Shown here: one piece after another, positions 7,563-16,504 of the stretch | Layout: every line of letters begins with the position of its first letter | How positions within the stretch are numbered: the first letter of the stretch is position 1 | NCBI RefSeq assembly: GCF_002250055.1 | Contig: NZ_CP018866.1 | Span: 1,728,501 to 1,792,500 of the forward strand | From: Sutcliffiella cohnii | Lineage (GTDB): Bacteria; Bacillota; Bacilli; Bacillales; Bacillaceae_I | Length of the DNA stretch: 64,000 nucleotides | Reading direction: 5' to 3' | Program-made: the position numbers and the translations under genes | The notes under the pieces: model-generated | Told to the model about the DNA's origin: nothing | Seen by the model: only the letters and a program-made list of their open reading frames with translations | The model's database searches: none

Positions 7563-8123
7563 ATGAAACCGAAAGATGGTTATCGAGAAAATGAAAATAG
7601 AGAACTCCTCGAGCTTTTAATGGATGAGTATGGAGACAGTATAAAGCGTCTTGCATATTCGTATACAAAAAATTGGGATATGGCCGAAGATATAACCCAA
7701 GAAGTGTTTATCACTTGTTACATAAAACTAGACGGATTTAGAGAAGAAAGTTCATACAAGACATGGTTATATAGAATTACTATTAATAAATGTAAAGACT
7801 TATTAAAAACGAAATGGTTACAAAATATCGTGCAAATAGATAAGTTTATGTCCTATTTTAAATCTAATTTAACCGTAGAGGAAGAAGTGGTGAAAAAGAA
7901 CGAAGAAGAGGAACTTGCTGCGCTCATTTTTGAGTTACCGTTAAAATATCGTGAAATTATTATTCTATATTACTATGAACAATTAAAAATTAGGGAAATA
8001 CATTCGTTAACAGGGTTAAACATAGAAACAATTAAGTCGAGGTTAAGAAGAGGGAAAAAGATGTTATATGATAAACTTTTGGAGGAGGAAGAAGAGTATG
8101 AGAAAAGATTTAAACAATCTTAA
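7563..8123 (+). CDS. ECF-type RNA polymerase sigma factor (second)
   Basis: A 186-residue protein with sigma regions 2 and 4. AYSYTKNWDMAEDITQEVF and YKTWLYRITINKCKDLLKT cover region 2. LPLKYREIIILYYYEQLKIREI and LNIETIKSRLRRGKKML cover region 4. It resembles the sigma factor at 5472-6026 in layout but is clearly a separate protein. The next gene begins inside its 3' end, so the two are translationally coupled. This arrangement usually marks a sigma/anti-sigma pair. Confidence 0.88.
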   Translation: MKPKDGYRENENRELLELLMDEYGDSIKRLAYSYTKNWDMAEDITQEVFITCYIKLDGFREESSYKTWLYRITINKCKDLLKTKWLQNIVQIDKFMSYFKSNLTVEEEVVKKNEEEELAALIFELPLKYREIIILYYYEQLKIREIHSLTGLNIETIKSRLRRGKKMLYDKLLEEEEEYEKRFKQS

Positions 8124-9195
8124 ATCAATATTGAACAATACTATTTATGAAAATACTCATTTCAGTGAATCCTCAAAAAATAAAGTTCGTAAAAGAATAG
8201 ACGGTAATCAAAGTGTTAAGTTTTATTATAAAATGAAACCGATTGTATCATTTATCGTTCTTTTTTCAATTACTGCATCACTAGTAACCTTTACTTTTAA
8301 TATGGTGAACAATAAAGATGTAGTTGAGCATGAAAATTCTGCGTTAATAAAGTCTAACGGAAGTTCCAACTCTGACGCCAAAGATGTTGATGCAAATATA
8401 AATACCTCTAAAGAAATAAAAGAAAATATAGTTGCACATAACGCTATTAAGTCCTATCCGTACATAATATTTAATAACTACTACTATAAAAAAACAGACG
8501 AAGAAATTACAGAAGATCAGTTAGGGGAAATAATGGGAGAAGTAAAAAGAATAGGAGATTGGAATTTTAAAAAAGATGGCGATTCAAACGAAATCCCACC
8601 TGGGCGCTCGATCTATTCAGTAAAGGATAAAGATAAAAATGAATACATTGCAGCAAAAGGTGTAGTGTACAAAAATCAAACGAATATACCAGGGTATCTA
8701 CTATTTAAAAAGGAAGAACCAGTTATTCACCCCGATCAAAGTTTAATATTAAATGCTAAGTCTGATCCGGAAGAAACAGAAATGGCATTTAAAAATGTGC
8801 AAAGGTTAGTGCCAAATATTTTAGGCTTACAAGAATTGGAGCAACAATACACACTTTCTTTCGTTTCATATTTAGAAGAGCACGGACCTGGTGTTAATCT
8901 TTATTATTCAGATAATAGTGATACCAATAATGTAATATATTTATTAGAATATAAAAACGGTTTGTTTCCTCATAACTCACGAATGGTTGAAAATCCAGAC
9001 CCTAGAAATCCATGGGAACCTCCAGTTCTATCTGAGACATTTGAGCTTAACGGTTTTAACTGGGAATACTATGAAGATAAATATTATGACGACTTTTTCT
9101 TATTAGGTGAAAAAAATGGCTATATTTATGAAGTAACATTTCAGGGAGAATTCTCATTGGATGATTTAAAAGATATTGTAATGCAATTAAAATAA
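8098..9195 (+). CDS. Membrane-anchored anti-sigma candidate
   Basis: A 365-residue protein. Residues 1 to about 40 are cytoplasmic and carry ENTHFSESSKNKVRKRI, similar to the N-terminus of the PadR-like protein in the first sigma operon. One membrane helix follows (about residues 42-64, IVSFIVLFSITASLVTF). The remainder is extracytoplasmic, rich in Asp, Glu, Lys and Tyr, with a C-terminal domain containing ETFELNGFNWEYYEDKYYDD. The ATG at 8098 overlaps the sigma gene by 26 bp and has a GGAGGAGGAAG site; an in-frame start at 8068 is less likely. Sequestration of the sigma factor at the membrane is inferred from context. Confidence 0.75.
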   Translation: MRKDLNNLKSILNNTIYENTHFSESSKNKVRKRIDGNQSVKFYYKMKPIVSFIVLFSITASLVTFTFNMVNNKDVVEHENSALIKSNGSSNSDAKDVDANINTSKEIKENIVAHNAIKSYPYIIFNNYYYKKTDEEITEDQLGEIMGEVKRIGDWNFKKDGDSNEIPPGRSIYSVKDKDKNEYIAAKGVVYKNQTNIPGYLLFKKEEPVIHPDQSLILNAKSDPEETEMAFKNVQRLVPNILGLQELEQQYTLSFVSYLEEHGPGVNLYYSDNSDTNNVIYLLEYKNGLFPHNSRMVENPDPRNPWEPPVLSETFELNGFNWEYYEDKYYDDFFLLGEKNGYIYEVTFQGEFSLDDLKDIVMQLK

Positions 9196-9210
9196 ACGAG
9201 AAGTTTGGGT

Positions 9211-9238
9211 GCGTTGGGCCATAGCCTAACGCTTTTTT
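9211..9238 (+). terminator. Intrinsic terminator after the sigma/anti-sigma pair
   Basis: GCGTTGGGC pairs with GCCTAACGC around a four-base loop (one mismatch) and is followed by six T residues. Confidence 0.85.
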
Positions 9239-9321
9239 ATGTAGGATTAAAAATCCATGGTACAATATGGATGGGTTACAATTTTAAATTATTTTAGCTT
9301 TATTAAAAAGGAGCGTAATTA

Positions 9322-9534
9322 ATGCTAAATAAAATAAAGCAACTACCAGAAAAAACTTCATTTATTATGGGATTATCATTAATTCTATTAAGCGGAATCC
9401 TATTTTTTATCCTGTCTTTTGCCTTTACTTTAAGTTCCTGGATCGTATTGCTTATGGAGAGTGTTATGATTGGTTTCGGATTTATACTAATAATTAACGC
9501 TTCCATGAAAAGACATGCTCGTAATGATAGATAA
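9322..9534 (+). CDS. Small membrane protein with two transmembrane helices
   Basis: A 70-residue protein with two hydrophobic helices at about 13-33 and 38-58 and a positively charged tail (KRHARNDR). The ATG is preceded by AAAAAGGAGCG. The family is not recognised. It lies between the sigma module and another membrane-protein gene that has its own ECF-type promoter. Confidence 0.6.
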   Translation: MLNKIKQLPEKTSFIMGLSLILLSGILFFILSFAFTLSSWIVLLMESVMIGFGFILIINASMKRHARNDR

Positions 9535-9556
9535 CTAGAAAGAACTACAAATAAAA

Positions 9557-9584
9557 GGAAACTTTTCGAATAGATGTCCGTATA
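9557..9584 (+). promoter_or_regulatory. Sigma-W-like ECF promoter
   Basis: GGAAAC (9557-9562), 16 nt, CGTATA (9579-9584). This is one base from the B. subtilis sigma-W consensus TGAAAC-N16-CGTATA. It ends 38 bp before the ATG of the membrane protein at 9623. Confidence 0.6.
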
Positions 9585-9622
9585 TATATTAAGGAAGCTA
9601 TTACATTTAGCTGGAGGTAAAG

Positions 9623-10033
9623 ATGAAAAAATTTATAACCTATCTAGGTTGGACCGTACTCTTTGGTGTTATTTTATACATCGGACATCAAATTCAAGTA
9701 AATTTACGTGAGGTAGGAAATAGTACTTATAATCTCGTTCCGTATGCTGTTTTTTTCACATGTTTTCCTGTCTTAGTTGGAATTTTGCTCCGTGCTTCAA
9801 AGTGGGTTAAGGAAATAAAAGAAGGAAGTAGATGGACATTCAATGTTCCTAAATTTCTCGGAATTTGTTTACCAGCTCTCTACATTTCATTTGTACCGCT
9901 TATTGCTTTAACTTCTGGTGGACAATATATCTTATTCTATTCAGAACTCGTATTGCTAGCTAATACGAATATAACCACGATAACCGGTCTAATAGGTGGG
10001 TATGTATTATTAGATTGTATAAGAAAAAAATAA
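9623..10033 (+). CDS. Membrane protein, four predicted helices, unknown function
   Basis: A 136-residue protein with hydrophobic segments at about 5-22, 38-58, 80-100 and 108-128, and a charged cytoplasmic loop (ASKWVKEIKEGSRW). The ATG follows GGAGGT. No family is recognised. The sigma-W-like promoter in front suggests a role in the cell-envelope stress response, which is an inference from the promoter only. Confidence 0.6.
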   Translation: MKKFITYLGWTVLFGVILYIGHQIQVNLREVGNSTYNLVPYAVFFTCFPVLVGILLRASKWVKEIKEGSRWTFNVPKFLGICLPALYISFVPLIALTSGGQYILFYSELVLLANTNITTITGLIGGYVLLDCIRKK

Positions 10034-10101
10034 TGGACTTTATTCTATAATTTCATCTGATATAATAAATGAAATGTTAATAGTATCAGGTAGGTTAAAT
10101 A

Positions 10102-10290
10102 ATGAAAGTATATAAACTAAAATCACAGTTTAAAGGATATAAAAAAGGAACACAGTTTTATTTGATCTCGGAATCTGAATTCATCGGGGTTAAAGAGTTT
10201 GTATTAAGAACGAAAGATTTAACATCAAGTATATCACTCAGTGAAAGAGAGTTTCTTCAATACTTTGTTTTTATTAGAAGGATCAATTAA
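10102..10290 (+). CDS. Small basic protein, unknown function
   Basis: A 62-residue, Lys/Arg-rich soluble protein (MKVYKLKSQFKGYKKGTQFY) with no signal peptide or membrane helix. Its short length and even codon use fit a real gene but do not prove it. The ATG lies about 8 bases after a weak GGTAGG site. The family is not recognised. Confidence 0.45.
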   Translation: MKVYKLKSQFKGYKKGTQFYLISESEFIGVKEFVLRTKDLTSSISLSEREFLQYFVFIRRIN

Positions 10291-10318
10291 AAGCTTGTAA
10301 TTATCATATTATGAAACT

Positions 10319-10359
10319 AAAAGTGCGTTATTCCAAAAAAAGGATTAGCGCTTTTTTTG
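10319..10359 (+). terminator. Intrinsic terminator
   Basis: A hairpin with arms around GTGCGTTATTCC and GGATTAGCGC (two mismatches), an A-rich loop, and seven T residues after the stem. Confidence 0.7.
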
Positions 10360-10397
10360 TGGAATAAGTAAGCAACTATCCAAAAGGAGAAGATGCT

Positions 10398-10841
10398 ATG
10401 AGAATTAACTATATGTTCTTTTTAGTCATTGTTGTTTGTACTGTATTATCAGGCTGTAGCAAAGAAGAACTAACTGAAACTGGTTTAGTTGCAAAAGAGT
10501 ATTTAGATGAAAAAGGGTATAAAATCTTATCTTATGAAAAACAAGTGGAAAGTTACCTATTAACAGAATCAAAATTAAAACAACCCCCGTACGATCTACA
10601 ATGGAGCGTAGCTGGTAACAACCCAGAACCCTACTTTGATAAAACGGTGTATGTAGAGAAATTTATTGTAAAAGGTCACCCTTTAGATAATTGGGAAAGT
10701 AATGGTGTTAAATCAAAAGGAAAAGTATATGTTCATGTTTTTGTCGTCGATGGAGCGGTAGTAGGAGGAATATCCTACCCTGATATACCAGCAAGACACG
10801 GAATGGTTGGTGCAGGGTATTCATTAGATGGTGAATCGTAA
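10398..10841 (+). CDS. Lipoprotein, unknown function
   Basis: A 147-residue lipoprotein with a signal peptide MRINYMFFLVIVVCTVLSGC, where the lipobox LSGC places the lipidated Cys at residue 20. The mature part contains KEYLDEKGYKILSYEKQVESY and a C-terminal Gly-rich stretch with VFVVDGAVVGGISYPD. It is therefore an extracytoplasmic protein anchored in the outer leaflet of the membrane. The ATG follows AAAAGGAG. No function is recognised. Confidence 0.75.
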   Translation: MRINYMFFLVIVVCTVLSGCSKEELTETGLVAKEYLDEKGYKILSYEKQVESYLLTESKLKQPPYDLQWSVAGNNPEPYFDKTVYVEKFIVKGHPLDNWESNGVKSKGKVYVHVFVVDGAVVGGISYPDIPARHGMVGAGYSLDGES

Positions 10842-10904
10842 AAAGTTTTTATGTCACATCAAAAGCTCATTTGAAAGTGGCAAATCAAAAGGGGGGAATT
10901 TAAC

Positions 10905-11456
10905 ATGAGTTATGACCATAAACATAAAACAATCTCAACAGATAGACTAATCCTTAGACTGTTTCAAAAGTCAGATGCCGAAACAGTTGCGAAACTATGC
11001 AACAATTATAATATTTATAAAAATACGTTGTACTTACCATATCCTTATTCCGTAGAGGATGCACTTTCTTGGATAGAACGTCATTATAATAATTTTATAT
11101 CAGATAGGGCGTATGAGTTTGCAATTACGGATAAGGGTAATGGGAAGTTATTAGGGGCGATTGCATTATCTAATAACCTACCATTTCAACACGGTGAACT
11201 TGCGTACTGGATTGGTGAGGAGTTTTGGGGAAATGGGTATGCGACAGAAGCAGCGCAAGCTATTATACAGTTTGCATTTGCGGAAAAAGGATACCATAAA
11301 GTTTTTGCCCGCTATTTCGACTCCAATCCAGCTTCAGGAAAAGTACTTCAAAAGATAGGGATGAAGGAAGAAGGAATATTAATCGATCACGTTAAGAAAG
11401 AAAATCAATTTGTAGATTTAGTATACTACGGAATTATTAATAGGTTAGATGAGTAA
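10905..11456 (+). CDS. GNAT N-acetyltransferase, RimJ/RimL-like
   Basis: A 183-residue GNAT protein of the RimJ/RimL/SpeG-like branch. STDRLILRLFQKSDAETVAKL is the typical start. ELAYWIGEEFWGNGYATEAAQAI carries the acetyl-CoA pyrophosphate-binding region (Q/R-x-x-G-x-G/A is here WGNGYAT). VFARYFDSNPASGKVLQKIGMKEEG is the conserved N-x-x-S-x-x-V-L-x-K-x-G-M segment. These enzymes acetylate N-terminal amines of proteins or small molecules, and the substrate here is unknown. The ATG follows GGGGGG. The next gene, a lipoprotein, begins 12 bp after the stop. Confidence 0.85.
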   Translation: MSYDHKHKTISTDRLILRLFQKSDAETVAKLCNNYNIYKNTLYLPYPYSVEDALSWIERHYNNFISDRAYEFAITDKGNGKLLGAIALSNNLPFQHGELAYWIGEEFWGNGYATEAAQAIIQFAFAEKGYHKVFARYFDSNPASGKVLQKIGMKEEGILIDHVKKENQFVDLVYYGIINRLDE

Positions 11457-11468
11457 GAGGTGTGTAGA

Positions 11469-11819
11469 ATGAGGAAAAGGTTATTACATGGACTCGTTTC
11501 GGTCTTTTTATTATCGGTCGTCGTAGCGTGTTCTTCTGATGCTTACCCAGCTTTAATGCCGGAGAAGAATGGGGAGTACTCCTTATTGTGGGTTAGAGAT
11601 AGAAATGAGGGAGTTACACCATTTCCACCTATTTTTAACGAAGTAAATAAAGTGACAATGCCATCTAGTTTAGAAGAAACAAACAAAAACTATCCGGAGT
11701 TAAAACTAGAAAAAGTCCCCGCATTCGTTATTTTCGATAACAGGGGAGTTGTTTTCAAAACGTATGATCAGGATGAAGCGATCAACTTTTTAGAAGATAT
11801 TTTGAATGACTCGAAATAA
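11469..11819 (+). CDS. Small lipoprotein, unknown function
   Basis: A 116-residue protein with a basic N-terminus (MRKRLLHG), a hydrophobic core and a lipobox-like VVAC, giving a lipidated Cys near residue 21. The mature part ends in a segment (LEKVPAFVIFDNRGVVFKTYDQDEAINFL) that looks like the second half of a thioredoxin-fold protein, with the cis-Pro context VPAFVIFD. No CxxC is present in the short N-terminal half. The ATG at 11469 follows AGAGGTG; an in-frame GTG at 11460 overlaps that site. Confidence 0.65.
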   Translation: MRKRLLHGLVSVFLLSVVVACSSDAYPALMPEKNGEYSLLWVRDRNEGVTPFPPIFNEVNKVTMPSSLEETNKNYPELKLEKVPAFVIFDNRGVVFKTYDQDEAINFLEDILNDSK

Positions 11820-11883
11820 TTTTTTGATTTTTTAAAAATTTACTATTTTTTGTAAAGATTTTATATATAATAGCTTTAGGTAG

Positions 11884-11912
11884 GAGTGCTTTCTGTGAGG
11901 GTACTCTTTTTT
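11884..11912 (+). terminator. Weak terminator-like hairpin
   Basis: GAGTGC and GGTACTC can form a short stem around a 10-nt loop, followed by seven T residues. It sits just before the ribosome binding site of the next gene, so it could also be a leader attenuator. The short stem makes this uncertain. Confidence 0.4.
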
Positions 11913-11930
11913 TGAGAGGAGGAAAATGAA

Positions 11931-12404
11931 ATGTCAAATGAACATGACGCTGTATTAGATACAGAAAAGCAAAAAGAACCGCCAAAAGTGAAAGTGGAAA
12001 GAAAAGAAGGAGAACCGACTGCTGCTTTCAAAGGTGCTTCATGGGGAGCGTTACTAGTTGGTGTAACGGCTTATCTTATCGGGCTATTTAACGCAACAAT
12101 GGAGCTGAACGAAAAAGGCTATTACTTTGCCGTACTAGTTTTTGGGCTGTATTCAGCAGTTTCGTTGCAAAAAGCAGTAAGAGATAAAGAAGATGGTATT
12201 CCGGTTACTAACATTTATTACGGTATTAGCTGGTTAGCACTTATTATTTCTATTTCTTTAATGGGAATCGGTTTATATAATGCGGGCAGTATCATATTAA
12301 GTGAAAAAGGCTTTTATGCAATGGCTTTTGTTTTAAGTTTATTCGCAGCAATAACAGTTCAAAAGAATATTCGAGATACAGAGAAAGCTAGAGAAAGAGT
12401 CTAA
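11931..12404 (+). CDS. YiaA/YiaB-family inner membrane protein
   Basis: A 157-residue protein with a polar N-terminus of about 35 residues and two repeats of a two-helix unit. The first is [18 protein letters not shown] followed by [27 protein letters not shown]. The second is the matching [20 protein letters not shown] followed by [27 protein letters not shown]. The internal duplication and the EKG(Y/F)Y motif are typical of YiaA/YiaB proteins, whose function is unknown. The ATG follows GAGGAGGA. The Nudix gene starts 5 bp after its stop codon, so the two probably form an operon. Confidence 0.85.
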   Translation: MSNEHDAVLDTEKQKEPPKVKVERKEGEPTAAFKGASWGALLVGVTAYLIGLFNATMELNEKGYYFAVLVFGLYSAVSLQKAVRDKEDGIPVTNIYYGISWLALIISISLMGIGLYNAGSIILSEKGFYAMAFVLSLFAAITVQKNIRDTEKARERV

Positions 12405-12408
12405 ACTT

Positions 12409-12864
12409 ATGGGGTATATTGAAGATTTACGAAAAGAAGTTGGCCATCGTCCATTAATTTTAGTAGGTGTGGCAGTAGCAGCCATAAATGAGAAAGGGCA
12501 GTTGTTATTACAAAAACGTAGTGACGGCATGTGGGGAGTTCCAGGAGGTTTCATGGAGCTTGGAGAATCAACAGAAGAAGCTGGTAGAAGAGAAGTGTTA
12601 GAAGAAACAGGGATTGAAGTTGGTAAACTCGAGTTAGTCGGTGTTTTTTCAGGAAAACAGCACTTCGTTAAATTACGTAACGGCGATGAATTCTACCCTG
12701 TAACAGTAGCGTACGTAACAAAGGAAATTATCGGTGGAACGTTAAAAGCAGATGGTCAAGAAACTACAGAAGTGAAATACTTTCATTTAAAAGAACTACC
12801 AGATGAACTTAACCCACTTATAAAAAATCTAATTAAACAATATTCTCTTACATTATCTATCTAA
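12409..12864 (+). CDS. Nudix hydrolase
   Basis: A 151-residue Nudix protein. The complete Nudix box runs from the GG of GGFMELGESTEEAGRREVLE into EETGI, with all catalytic Glu residues present. The substrate-neutral fold starts at about residue 17 (RPLILVGVAVAAINEKGQLL). The nucleoside-diphosphate-linked substrate cannot be told from sequence. It begins four bases after the YiaA-like stop and has no strong site of its own, which suggests translational coupling. Confidence 0.9.
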   Translation: MGYIEDLRKEVGHRPLILVGVAVAAINEKGQLLLQKRSDGMWGVPGGFMELGESTEEAGRREVLEETGIEVGKLELVGVFSGKQHFVKLRNGDEFYPVTVAYVTKEIIGGTLKADGQETTEVKYFHLKELPDELNPLIKNLIKQYSLTLSI

Positions 12865-12873
12865 AGCAAGTTT

Positions 12874-12917
12874 AAAAGCCCCTTTCAGCCAAATTAGCTG
12901 ATTTTAAGGGGCTTTTC
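12874..12917. terminator. Bidirectional intrinsic terminator
   Basis: AAAAGCCCCTT pairs with AAGGGGCTTTT, with a second inner stem (CAGC/GCTG). It serves the Nudix gene and the convergent DMT transporter. It overlaps the last codons of the transporter gene, so the 3' end of that gene is part of the hairpin. Confidence 0.88.
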
Positions 12918-13838
12918 TTCCTTATACACTTTACTCTTTATCGTAGCAGGTTCTTTATTCAACGCTAAGATGAAAATCATAAAAATAATACAAATAGTTC
13001 CAATCCATTGAAAATGGCCAAAAGGTTCATTTAACCAAAATACAGTTGTAAAAACAGCTGCTAGTGGCTCAATACTTGCGAGTAAGCTTGATTCTTTAGC
13101 AGATAGGCTTTGTAAGCTCTTAATATAAAACCAAAAGGCAATCATTGTTCCAAAAATGATGACGAATACTAAGTAAAAAATAGCTTCTCCTGTTAATGCT
13201 TGAAAGTTCATTTGCCAAGGAGGATGAATCCAGCTTAAAAAGAAACTGCCAATAATCATTGCCCATCCAACAATTACAAGGGAATCAAATTGTTTTAGTA
13301 ATGGTATCGCATATAAAGTATAAAATGCTAATGCCACGCCAGATAAAACACCCCAAATAATAGCCGGTGCAGGTACAGATAATTGCGAAACTGATCCGTT
13401 TGTTAATAAGAAAAAGCAGCCTATTAATGCAAGTGTAACAGTAAAAACATCTCGTCGTGTTAACACCGTTTGCTTTCTGAAAACTAAATAAACGATAATC
13501 ATAACTGGTGCTAAATATTGTAATAACGTCGCAACCGCTGCATTGCCATGTTCGATGGAAGCCATATACGTATATTGGACGGCTAGCATTCCGAATAGGC
13601 CAAAAATAATTAACGGAATTGCTATTTTTTTCGTTTTCCAAACATCGAATATTTGAGCACGATCTTTGCTAAAAAATTGAATGGCTAATAGTAATAATCC
13701 AGCAATAAGTAATCTAGTCGTTACAAGCCATTCTACATTTATATTAAAGTCCTGAAAAAGCTTTTTAGAAACAGTTCCACCAATTCCCCAGAATAAGGCA
13801 CCGGTTATAACGAGAAATATCCCCTTTTGTCTACTCAT
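12894..13838 (-). CDS. EamA/DMT-family transporter
   Basis: A 314-residue protein with ten hydrophobic helices in two EamA repeats. The first begins [22 protein letters not shown] and the second [20 protein letters not shown]. The conserved [13 protein letters not shown] and [21 protein letters not shown] helix ends mark the two halves. Members export amino acids or other small metabolites. It is divergent from the AraC-type regulator at 13957, which is a common arrangement for regulator and target. The ATG follows GGTGGAG. The substrate is unknown. Confidence 0.9.
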   Translation of the reverse strand: MSRQKGIFLVITGALFWGIGGTVSKKLFQDFNINVEWLVTTRLLIAGLLLLAIQFFSKDRAQIFDVWKTKKIAIPLIIFGLFGMLAVQYTYMASIEHGNAAVATLLQYLAPVMIIVYLVFRKQTVLTRRDVFTVTLALIGCFFLLTNGSVSQLSVPAPAIIWGVLSGVALAFYTLYAIPLLKQFDSLVIVGWAMIIGSFFLSWIHPPWQMNFQALTGEAIFYLVFVIIFGTMIAFWFYIKSLQSLSAKESSLLASIEPLAAVFTTVFWLNEPFGHFQWIGTICIIFMIFILALNKEPATIKSKVYKEEKPLKIS

Positions 13839-13956
13839 TTTATTACTCCACCTTTAAATATAAAAATAGTGATACAATAATCCCTATAATAAAGGTAAAA
13901 CTCATGAAATAATACTAATAATGGATAAAAAAATATAAGTATATTGAGGTGGGAAG

Positions 13957-14862
13957 GTGCAAATAAAAGATTTTCGAGTCGACAAAAGCCTAAAAGAATT
14001 AACAGAGCATCGTACGGTTGTGTTACCAATCGCGTGTTACGAAACGACCATTAAGCAAAATATTAATGGAAATATTCCATTTCATTGGCATGATGAATTA
14101 CAGTTTGTTCTCATTGTGAAGGGAGAAGCTCTTTTTCAAATTAACGAAGAGAAAATTACTGTTAGAGAAGGGGAAGGGTTATTTATCAATAGTGGTTGTT
14201 TACATGCAGCAATAGATAAAAATGACTCTGGTTGTGTTTACATATGTTTAAATGTTTCTCCTAGTTTCGTTTTATCTCAAGAGCTGTTTAATTCGTATGT
14301 AAATCCGTATATACAGGCGACGAACATCCCGTTTTTGCACATATCACCAAATGAAACCTGGGGAGAAAACATTTTAACCTCTATTAAGAAAATAAATGAG
14401 TTATTTAAACAAACCCAACCTTACTATGAAATCGATATTAGTCTACAGTTAACGTTAATATGGAAAAATTTAATAATGAACGGTATTCCGTTACAATTTG
14501 TACAGACAGAATTGTTAAAAAGCCAAAGGATGAAGCAAATGCTAAATTGGATCCACCATAACTATGCGGAAAAAATTCAATTAGAAAATATCGCAAAGGC
14601 AGGTCATTTAAGTCGTTCTGAGTGCTGTCGATATTTCAAACGAATTTTAAAGAAATCACCATTAAATTACGTAATCGATTACCGCATTCAAAAAAGCTTA
14701 CTATTACTTCAACAGCCTGAATCGAATGTAACAGATGTTGCTTACCAGGTAGGATTTAACAGCACCAGCTATTTCATTGAAAAGTTTCGAAAAACGATGA
14801 ACATGACACCATTAGCATATAAAAAATACAAAAATAAAAGCAGAAAATACGAGCAGGATTAG
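13957..14862 (+). CDS. AraC-family transcriptional regulator with N-terminal cupin
   Basis: A 301-residue protein. Residues about 30-110 form a cupin (IPFHWHDELQFVLIVKGEA and the VREGEGLFINSGCLHA segment). Residues about 195-295 form two AraC-type HTH motifs, with KIQLENIAKAGHLSRSECCRYFKRI as the first and VTDVAYQVGFNSTSYFIEKFRK as the second. The start is GTG behind GAGGTGGGA. The protein probably senses a small ligand and controls the divergent DMT transporter, a guess from the arrangement. The 118-bp intergenic region would hold the operators. Confidence 0.88.
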   Translation: MQIKDFRVDKSLKELTEHRTVVLPIACYETTIKQNINGNIPFHWHDELQFVLIVKGEALFQINEEKITVREGEGLFINSGCLHAAIDKNDSGCVYICLNVSPSFVLSQELFNSYVNPYIQATNIPFLHISPNETWGENILTSIKKINELFKQTQPYYEIDISLQLTLIWKNLIMNGIPLQFVQTELLKSQRMKQMLNWIHHNYAEKIQLENIAKAGHLSRSECCRYFKRILKKSPLNYVIDYRIQKSLLLLQQPESNVTDVAYQVGFNSTSYFIEKFRKTMNMTPLAYKKYKNKSRKYEQD

Positions 14863-14925
14863 GTCTTCTTATGTGGAAGTTATTTACTATAGCTTTAGAT
14901 GATTGATACTAATAAAGAGGAGTTG

Positions 14926-16035
14926 ATGATTATAAATTTCAAAGTTGTATTTCCATTTGTCTATTTTTTAATCGAACCGAATCGAGTACTTTGTTATAAA
15001 ATAATATGTGATAAATATGTAACTTTTTTGGATTTGAGTACGTATAACGAGTGGGAAACGTATGAATTAAATGATGGAGAAGAATTTGAGTTTTTTAACC
15101 CTGACAATAAGAAACAACTCAAAGGTGAGGGGTGCTTTATTTCACAAGATGACTTAAATAGAATGGTAGATATAATAAATAACTGTATCCAAATACACCG
15201 TCGTTCAATTAACCTTTCAGACATGACAAGTGTTCACATCGTTTCCCCAGAATATGTAGCGGGTTCATTAAGAGTAGGTCTAGACAATCCTAAAACTGTT
15301 ATTGGTTTTCCAGATTTCTTATCCATTGGACCGTTGTGGAATTTCCATGAAGAAAAAGGACAAACTCTCCGAGAAGAATGGCTATTTGATAACATCAATT
15401 ATGAGCTTGATGATTTCGATTATCGTAATAAACTAAATATTACTATTCATCAAATAGTGGATATACCTAGTGATGTGCCGATCAATCTTTGGTATGGAGA
15501 AAATGCTGATGAACAAATAGGACTTCGTTTTATCCTATATGCGTTAAGAAATAAAGATAATGACATTTTTCTAATGAATTCTACAGAACTTTATAGAAAA
15601 TATATTAATGCCAAAGAGCCTTTACTTCATACAGGTCAGATCGAACCTGAAATATTAAGACTGCTTTTTGAACAAAGTAAGAAAAATCCACCATTATCAC
15701 AAAAATTCAGATTAAAGCTTTTAAAAGAATGGGAGGCTTTATCTCAAACGAAAGAAGTGCTTCGTGCTTGGGACAACGGTAAAGTAGTTGGCTTACCGAG
15801 TGACAACTATGACAAACAAATTATCGGGACTTTGGCAAGGTTACATAAAGAACAAGAAAAAAGAGACTTTATAAAAGTTGGGCAGGTTATCGGTAATTTG
15901 ATCGAGCATTCGAATGTACCTGTTAATTCGCACTTTTTAGAATATAGAATCCGGTATTTAATTTATCATGGGGTATTTGAGTTGAAAGGTATACCGAAAT
16001 CGATAAGGCATTATAGTGTTAAATTGCGTTCTTAA
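14926..16035 (+). CDS. DUF1835 and DUF3658 domain protein
   Basis: A 369-residue soluble protein. The central part (about residues 100-230) matches the DUF1835 pattern with VHIVSPEYVAGSLRVGL, FPDFLSIGPLW and the W-Y-G-E-N-A-D-E-Q-I-G-LR stretch. The last 110 residues match DUF3658 with VLRAWDNGKVVGLP, IKVGQVIGNLIEHS and the closing FLEYRIRYLIYHGVFELKG. Both domains occur together in many Bacillus proteins of unknown function. The ATG at 14926 follows AAAGAGGAG; an earlier in-frame ATG (14899) has no ribosome binding site. The SUKH gene follows after 22 bp. Confidence 0.85.
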   Translation: MIINFKVVFPFVYFLIEPNRVLCYKIICDKYVTFLDLSTYNEWETYELNDGEEFEFFNPDNKKQLKGEGCFISQDDLNRMVDIINNCIQIHRRSINLSDMTSVHIVSPEYVAGSLRVGLDNPKTVIGFPDFLSIGPLWNFHEEKGQTLREEWLFDNINYELDDFDYRNKLNITIHQIVDIPSDVPINLWYGENADEQIGLRFILYALRNKDNDIFLMNSTELYRKYINAKEPLLHTGQIEPEILRLLFEQSKKNPPLSQKFRLKLLKEWEALSQTKEVLRAWDNGKVVGLPSDNYDKQIIGTLARLHKEQEKRDFIKVGQVIGNLIEHSNVPVNSHFLEYRIRYLIYHGVFELKGIPKSIRHYSVKLRS

Positions 16036-16057
16036 TAATATTGTAGGTGGTTATTAG

Positions 16058-16474
16058 ATGTGGAAGGACTACTTAAGCAATATTTCAGTAGAGTGTCAGT
16101 TTCAAAATCCTGTAACAAAATTTGAACTACAATCAGTTGAAGATAACTTACATGTAAAAATCCCAGCAAAAATATTGGAACTATACAAAGAGACAAATGG
16201 TGTATTTGGTCATTATGGGATTTCATACATTTGGTCAACCGAACAAATGATACGTGAAAACCTGTTTGCTAGAAACTTACATAATAATATGGATAACTTT
16301 TTATTTATTTCAGATGCAGGGAACGGAGATTTATTTGGCTATTCTTTTGTAGACGGAATGCAGCAAAATGAATGCATATATTGCTGGAATCACGAGGATG
16401 GTCGTGTGAAAATAATCTCCCCGTCGTTAGAAGAGTTTCTAAAAGGCTGGATACTGGGCGAAATTTCAATTTGA
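16058..16474 (+). CDS. SMI1/KNR4 (SUKH) family protein
   Basis: A 138-residue SUKH-fold protein with FELQSVEDNLHVKIPAKILE, YKETNGVFGHYGISYIWS, FISDAGNGDLFGYSF and the C-terminal SPSLEEFLKGWI. SUKH proteins are frequent immunity proteins against nuclease or other polymorphic toxins, and orphan copies are common. No toxin gene lies next to it here, so a role as an orphan immunity protein is possible but not shown. It lies between the DUF1835 and DUF6886 genes. Confidence 0.8.
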   Translation: MWKDYLSNISVECQFQNPVTKFELQSVEDNLHVKIPAKILELYKETNGVFGHYGISYIWSTEQMIRENLFARNLHNNMDNFLFISDAGNGDLFGYSFVDGMQQNECIYCWNHEDGRVKIISPSLEEFLKGWILGEISI

Positions 16475-16504
16475 TACTATTAATTGAGAGCCAAAGGAGG
16501 AATT

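Noticed and set aside
12339-12554. Minus-strand frame over the Nudix gene start
   Set aside because: It is a shadow of the Nudix and YiaA-like genes, with no ribosome binding site.
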